25,414 nucleotides of DNA from Ruminococcaceae bacterium UBA3818 (GTDB lineage Bacteria; Bacillota; Clostridia; Oscillospirales; Ruminococcaceae): contig DFDW01000029.1 of assembly GCA_002369315.1 (NCBI GenBank), positions 28,329-53,742 of the forward strand. Direction: 5' to 3'. Below, in pieces: positions 21,837-25,414 of the stretch; position 1 is the stretch's first letter; every line of letters begins with the position of its first letter. The position numbers and the translations under genes were made by a program. The notes under the pieces were generated by a model, which was not told where the DNA came from, did no database searches, and was given only the letters and a program-made list of their open reading frames with translations.

Positions 21837-22811
21837 TTAGTACTGCAGTTTCCACATGTATCTTCTGCAGGACAGCGGATGTTTTCTGGCAATGGACAGC
21901 TCGTAGGAGTAGCAGCCCAGAGCAGCGCCCATCAAAAGCGGGTTAAAGAATTCGGAAACTTTGTCGTCGATGGTCTCAAGGCCCAGCTCTTTTGCGTCGA
22001 GGATGATAACCTTTTCAGCAAATCTGTTGAGGAAGTCCAGAGCTCTCTGATCCAGCGGACGGGTGCGGCCTTCGCTCATCAGAATGATAAAAGGAGTCTC
22101 GCGGTCAGTGATTTCAAACGGGCCGTGGAAATACTCGCCAGAATGAATCGCGGAAGAGTTGATCCACTGCATCTCCATCAGCAGGCAGATGGCAAAAGAG
22201 TAAGCGACATGGTAGTTCGCGCCAGAACCCATCATATAAATGAGTTTCTCATCTTTGTACTCCTCCGCAAACTTTTTCGCTCTGGGAGTCAGAAACTCTT
22301 TGGCATGTTTTACGATACCATCGATACGGTCAAAGCCGTTCATCATCTCGTCGTAATTTTCATAACCCTCTACCTGGTTGAGAATCTCAACAGCCAGTTT
22401 CAGGCCAAAAGCCATACCGGTCTGATCAGCAGGCGCTTTCGCTTCATATTTCAGAACATAATCGCCGTTTTTCGCCAGAGGGCTCTGATCGTCAAAGGTG
22501 ATAACGATTGAAGCAGCACCGGCTTTCTGCGCGATCTCAGCAGCTTTTACCGTCTCAGGAGTCGTACCGGAATGAGACTGGGTGATAACGATAGAATTCG
22601 GGCCCAGCGCTTTCGGTGTCGCATGGCAGAACTCGTTGGCGGTGTAATGGTCAACGGTCACTTTTTTCGCTTCGCTCTGCAGGAAAAATTTACCCGGATG
22701 CAGGCCAGCGTAAGAACCGCCGCAGGCAACGTAATATACGTTGACAATACCACCTTTGTCTTCGCGGGCTTTGAGAATGTCGGCAATAATGGATTTCGGA
22801 CAACAAGCCAT
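21837..22811 (-). CDS. SIS-domain sugar-phosphate deglycase/isomerase, FrlB-like (paralog 1)
   Basis: Cytoplasmic enzyme of 324 residues with two SIS domains. The first holds ACGGSYAGL (29-37) and TQSHSGTTPETV (77-88), the phosphosugar-binding loop; the second holds GSGANYHVAY (195-204) and the motif SAIHSGEYFHGPFEI (220-233), in which Glu226 and His229 are candidates for catalysis, as in the SxEFxHGP motif of FrlB and GlmS-type isomerases. The C-terminal RRYMWKLQY also follows FrlB, the fructoselysine 6-phosphate deglycase. It probably acts on an amino-sugar or Amadori 6-phosphate. ATG with AAGGAGG 8 bases upstream. It aligns along its whole length with the gene at 23329-24294. No kinase or transporter gene is adjacent, so the substrate is open. 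Confidence 0.85.
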   Translation of the reverse strand: MACCPKSIIADILKAREDKGGIVNVYYVACGGSYAGLHPGKFFLQSEAKKVTVDHYTANEFCHATPKALGPNSIVITQSHSGTTPETVKAAEIAQKAGAASIVITFDDQSPLAKNGDYVLKYEAKAPADQTGMAFGLKLAVEILNQVEGYENYDEMMNGFDRIDGIVKHAKEFLTPRAKKFAEEYKDEKLIYMMGSGANYHVAYSFAICLLMEMQWINSSAIHSGEYFHGPFEITDRETPFIILMSEGRTRPLDQRALDFLNRFAEKVIILDAKELGLETIDDKVSEFFNPLLMGAALGCYSYELSIARKHPLSCRRYMWKLQY

Positions 22812-22902
22812 TGAGAATTCCTCCTTGAATTTTGTTTACCATTTACAGTTGCAAACCATGTCTCCGAAGAATCACTTCGGGGCTAGGACAACCTATAACC
22901 TT

Positions 22903-22933
22903 AAAGGTTATCCTATGACGTCATAGTATCACA
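22903..22933 (-). promoter_or_regulatory. Operator block of SIS gene 1
   Basis: A 31-base block that recurs at 24393-24423 with two differences. Its core is the perfect palindrome CTATGACGTCATAG (22913-22926), overlapping the -10 element, as expected of a repressor site (GntR-type repressors often bind such sites). Confidence 0.65.
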
Positions 22934-22951
22934 TCTTTTAGGGTTTGTAAA
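22923..22951 (-). promoter_or_regulatory. Promoter of SIS gene 1
   Basis: On the minus strand TTTACA (22946-22951), 17 bases, TACTAT (22923-22928). The same arrangement precedes SIS gene 2. Confidence 0.6.
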
Positions 22952-23251
22952 TATTTTGATAGAAAAAAATAAGATTTCAGCTAATTTACTATTTTTTTCT
23001 TTTTGATAGGCAATAATCTATTCAACCTTCCTGCGAACTCCTTCTTTTTTGCAAAACTTATCTGCTTTTCGGGGATAGGAAAATCGGATTTGAGAATAAG
23101 GCCGGCAAAAACAGCTAAACAGATGAGGCGCATCTTTCGGTTCCATCATGCTTAGCCGAAAGGGATTCATCGCAAGCAACCGCACATCACGCAAACTAAA
23201 ATAACTTTAATCGAAACGGCCCAAGGGACCCCATCGCTGAGCCGACTGACA

Positions 23252-23287
23252 ACAAAAAAGCAGGGCGCCCAAAAAGGCGCTCTGCTT
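23252..23287 (-). terminator. Terminator after SIS gene 2
   Basis: On the minus strand AAGCAGAGCGCC pairs with GGCGCCCTGCTT (one wobble/mismatch) around a T-rich loop, followed by a T run. Confidence 0.8.
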
Positions 23288-23328
23288 CTTGTTTTCAGTA
23301 TGTACCTGAAAAAACAGCAAAACTAAAA

Positions 23329-24294
23329 TTAGTATTTCAGTTTCCACATGTATCTTCTGGTGGGACGCGGGTGCTTTCTTACTTCGCACAGATCCATGTA
23401 GAACATATCCAGCAGAGCTGCGGTAAAGATCTGGTTGAAGAACTCAGCAACATTGGAATCCAGAGCGTTCAGGCCCATTTCCTCGTTGTCCAGAACCATG
23501 ATCTTCTCGCCAAATCTGTGCAGGAAGTCCAGAGCTCTCTGATCCAGTGCACGGGTACGGCCGGTGCTCATCATCATGATAAAGGGAACATCTTTATCAG
23601 TGATCTCAAACGGGCCATGGAAGTACTCGCCGGAATGGATGGCAGAAGAATGAATCCACTGCATCTCCTGCAGCAAGCAGATTGCGTAAGAATAGGTAAC
23701 ACCATAGTTGGGGCCAGAACCCATAACATAGATGAGTTTCTCTTCGCCGTATTTCTCAGCCCAAGCTTTCGCGGTGGGAGCGAATTTCTCTTTCGCAACC
23801 GGAACGATCTCGTTGTATTTCTCATAAGAAGCCATGAAAGCATCGTAATGAGCATAACCCTCGATCTGGTTCAGGATCTCAACAGCCAGCCACAGAGCTT
23901 TTGCATGACCATTGTCATTCGCTTCTTTGGTAGTACCATAGGTTACAACATGATCGGCATTTTTCGCCAGAGGGCTCTCAGCGTCAAAAGTAACAGCGAT
24001 AGAAGCAGCGCCAACTTCCTGCGCAATGCCAGCGGCACGAACAGTTTCAGGAGTGGTGCCGGAGAAAGACTGGGTGATAACGATGGAGTCTTTGCCCAGT
24101 GCTTTGGGGGTGGCATGGCAGAACTCGTTAGAAGAGTAATGGCCAATGATCAGATCTTTCGCTTCGCTCTGCAGGAAATATTTTGCAGGATACAAGCCAG
24201 CGTAAGAACCGCCGCAAGCAACAAAATACACATGGGTAATTTTGTCATGCTTCTTCAAGACATCTTCAATGATGGATTTCGGACAACAAGCCAT
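23329..24294 (-). CDS. SIS-domain sugar-phosphate deglycase/isomerase, FrlB-like (paralog 2)
   Basis: A 321-residue protein with two SIS domains: VACGGSYAGLYPAKYF (25-40), TQSFSGTTPETV (74-85), then GSGPNYGVTYSYAICLLQEM and HSGEYFHGPFEITD in the second domain, ending TRRYMWKLKY. It shares long identical stretches with paralog 1, including the start MACCPKSII and the putative catalytic motif, so both came from one duplication. The regions around the substrate loop after residue 110 (TTKEANDNGHAK here, AKAPADQTGMAF there) and near residue 280-300 differ, which could mean different substrates. ATG start with AAGGAGG 8 bases upstream. It has its own promoter-operator block and terminator, and lies next to an rRNA operon read in the same direction. 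Confidence 0.85.
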   Translation of the reverse strand: MACCPKSIIEDVLKKHDKITHVYFVACGGSYAGLYPAKYFLQSEAKDLIIGHYSSNEFCHATPKALGKDSIVITQSFSGTTPETVRAAGIAQEVGAASIAVTFDAESPLAKNADHVVTYGTTKEANDNGHAKALWLAVEILNQIEGYAHYDAFMASYEKYNEIVPVAKEKFAPTAKAWAEKYGEEKLIYVMGSGPNYGVTYSYAICLLQEMQWIHSSAIHSGEYFHGPFEITDKDVPFIMMMSTGRTRALDQRALDFLHRFGEKIMVLDNEEMGLNALDSNVAEFFNQIFTAALLDMFYMDLCEVRKHPRPTRRYMWKLKY

Positions 24295-24323
24295 TGGAAT
24301 TTCCTCCTTAATTTTGGTAAACT

Positions 24324-24349
24324 GGTCTCTCTTTCAACGAAAAGAGACC
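24324..24349 (-). promoter_or_regulatory. Hairpin in the leader of SIS gene 2
   Basis: GGTCTCT-C-TTTC pairs with GAAA-AGAGACC (one bulged base) in the untranslated leader, about 30 bases before the start codon. The leader of SIS gene 1 has a different hairpin in a similar place, so the role may be mRNA stability. Confidence 0.4.
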
Positions 24350-24392
24350 GCTGAAGGTCTCCCTCCAGCCATCTGGACAGCCTTTCTCATTG

Positions 24393-24423
24393 AAAGGTTA
24401 TCCTATGACGTTATGGTATCACA
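24393..24423 (-). promoter_or_regulatory. Operator block of SIS gene 2
   Basis: The second copy of the 31-base block. Its palindrome is slightly damaged (CTATGACGTTATGG, 24403-24416), so binding may be weaker than at SIS gene 1. Confidence 0.6.
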
Positions 24424-24441
24424 CAACGAGGAATTTGTAAA
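24413..24441 (-). promoter_or_regulatory. Promoter of SIS gene 2
   Basis: On the minus strand TTTACA (24436-24441), 17 bases, TACCAT (24413-24418). Confidence 0.55.
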
Positions 24442-24815
24442 CAAGATTTGCACAAAAAATCAAGCTTTGGTATGATTGCACAGTTTTTGGAGCCCGAATT
24501 GTAAACCTTGATTACAGTTTTTCGTAAAAAAACATAAATACTGATTTCTCAAAAATACCGATCTTAATGTATTGATTGAGACTACTGAAGTCGCAAATTT
24601 CATTCGCACTTTCTGCATGGAAAAAATAATAAAATCAGTCCTGTACCGTCTGAAAAGCGCCGCTTTTCACCTTTGTATTATATGCTATCTGACCACCTTG
24701 ACAGGTCATATGTCAAATTTCTACCGATAGAAATCGAAAATGATATTCAAGCAGAGCGGCGTCCTCGCATCGAAGAGAAAAACGGTTAGCTTTTTTCAGT
24801 CCGCTTTGCAAAAAT
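24442..24815. other. AT-rich intergenic region between SIS gene 2 and the rRNA operon
   Basis: No gene supported. It contains the palindrome TGAAAAGCG-C-CGCTTTTCA (24651-24669) and the inverted repeat TTGACA-N7-TGTCAA (24698-24716), neither of which I can assign. Confidence 0.6.
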
Positions 24816-24850
24816 AAAAAAAGGAGAACATCCATTGTGTTCTCCTTTTT
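24816..24850 (-). terminator. Terminator of the rRNA operon
   Basis: AAAAAGGAGAACA and TGTTCTCCTTTTT pair perfectly over 13 bases, directly after the 5S gene; the minus strand continues with a long T tract. Confidence 0.9.
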
Positions 24851-24852
24851 GT

Positions 24853-24968
<116 letters not shown>

Positions 24969-25040
24969 TAAGTGCTTCGCGGCTTTTCACCGCTTCGCAT
25001 ATATATCTGAACCCAGCCTCTCGGCCAAGATCCATCCTTT

Positions 25041-25115
25041 TGGTGACCCGTGCGGGAATCGAACCCGCGTTACCGGCGTGAGAGGCCGGTGTCTTGACCG
25101 CTTGACCAACGGGCC
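25041..25115 (-). tRNA. tRNA-Glu (anticodon CTC)
   Basis: Full cloverleaf on the minus strand: acceptor GGCCCGT with ACGGGTC, D arm GTC/GAC, anticodon stem CCGGC/GCCGG with loop CTCTCAC, T arm GCGGG-TTCGATT-CCCGC, and an encoded CCA. The anticodon CTC reads GAG. It lies between tRNA-Lys and 5S in the rRNA operon. Confidence 0.95.
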
Positions 25116-25147
25116 ATCTTTCGCGCCCCATTCTCAGAGGCGCTTCT

Positions 25148-25223
<76 letters not shown>

Positions 25224-25296
25224 AAACTCTTTCCAGGTACCTTCAAAATTAAACAATGTAAAACTTCCATAACCCTTTCACAAGGACCCTCACACT

Positions 25297-25414
25297 AGGT
25301 CAAGCCCTCGACCGATTAGTACTCGCTGGCTTAACGCCTCACGACGCTTACACCTTGAGCCTATCTACCTGCTAGTCTTCCAGGGGTCTTACCTGATTAC
25401 TCAGTGGGATATCT
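25297..25414 (-). rRNA. rrl: 23S ribosomal RNA, 3' end (partial)
   Basis: The minus strand carries conserved 23S 3'-terminal sequence, such as GTACTAATCGGTCGAGGGC and GGTAAGACCCCTGGAAGAC. The gene runs off the right edge; the 3' end near 25297 is an estimate. Confidence 0.92.

Larger units (their letters stand above)
22812..23328. other. Intergenic region between the two SIS genes
   Basis: No gene seen. From left to right it holds the leader of SIS gene 1 with a small hairpin (CCGAAG/CTTCGG, about 22864-22880) and the 17-base palindrome at 22895-22911, the promoter-operator block (22903-22951), an AT-rich stretch, an unexplained inverted repeat CTTTCGG/CCGAAAG (23134-23162) and the terminator of SIS gene 2 (23252-23287). 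Confidence 0.7.

Noticed and set aside
23371..24354. A 327-residue open frame on the plus strand opposite SIS gene 2, and a similar 229-residue one opposite SIS gene 1.
   Set aside because: Both are shadows of highly biased codon use in the real SIS genes; they have no ribosome site or recognisable domain.

Overview
The window looks like a chromosomal segment of an endospore-forming, low-to-mid GC Firmicute of class Clostridia (Oscillospiraceae-like). The indications are a SipL-type spore coat gene, strong AGGAGG-type ribosome sites, sigma-A-like promoters, intrinsic terminators after almost every unit, and the family mix (M3 and M20 peptidases, YitT, NimA-like flavoprotein, MATE, PdaB-like deacetylase). 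The taxonomic placement is inference; no species-level marker is complete here.

Layout from left to right. (1) 27-4401, minus strand: a surface-polysaccharide operon read leftward from a good promoter at 4528-4556. It holds an undecaprenyl-phosphate sugar phosphotransferase, an O-antigen polymerase/ligase-like membrane protein and a GT4-type glycosyltransferase, and continues beyond the left edge. (2) 4714-6249, minus: the SipL-like spore coat assembly protein (SPOCS/DUF3794 plus LysM). (3) 6287 to about 8580, plus: a decayed prophage head-module remnant. It carries the C-terminal part of a MuF/SPP1-gp7 head protein, a HExxH domain in the same frame behind one TGA stop, an overlapping small zinc-ribbon gene, a second broken group of small genes, two copies of one hairpin terminator, and the N-terminal part of a gp20-type scaffold protein. 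This is the most unusual part of the window and is best read as a relic MuF polymorphic-toxin locus. (4) 8625-18174: housekeeping and accessory genes: a small conserved protein, tcdA (t6A to ct6A modification), an AbrB-type membrane protein, a DUF1622 protein, the PepV dipeptidase, an XRE regulator with three operator-like repeats plus its membrane partner, a MATE exporter, an M3 oligoendopeptidase and a PdaB-like deacetylase. (5) 18311-20082, minus: an operon of a MalY/PatB-type aminotransferase (C-S lyase) and a thioredoxin-fold protein ending in four cysteines; divergent from it is a YitT-family gene. (6) 21211-24294, minus: a NimA-like flavin-binding protein, then two paralogous SIS-domain (FrlB-like) sugar-phosphate deglycase/isomerase genes, each with its own terminator and the same promoter-operator block. 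(7) 24853-25414, minus: the 3' end of an rRNA operon in the order 23S (partial), tRNA-Lys(CTT), tRNA-Glu(CTC), 5S, terminator.

Functional links that can be argued from position: the three polysaccharide genes form one transcript with translational coupling; the lyase and the cysteine-tailed redoxin probably act together in sulfur/thiol metabolism; the two SIS genes share a regulator that is not encoded here. The rest are mostly single-gene units.
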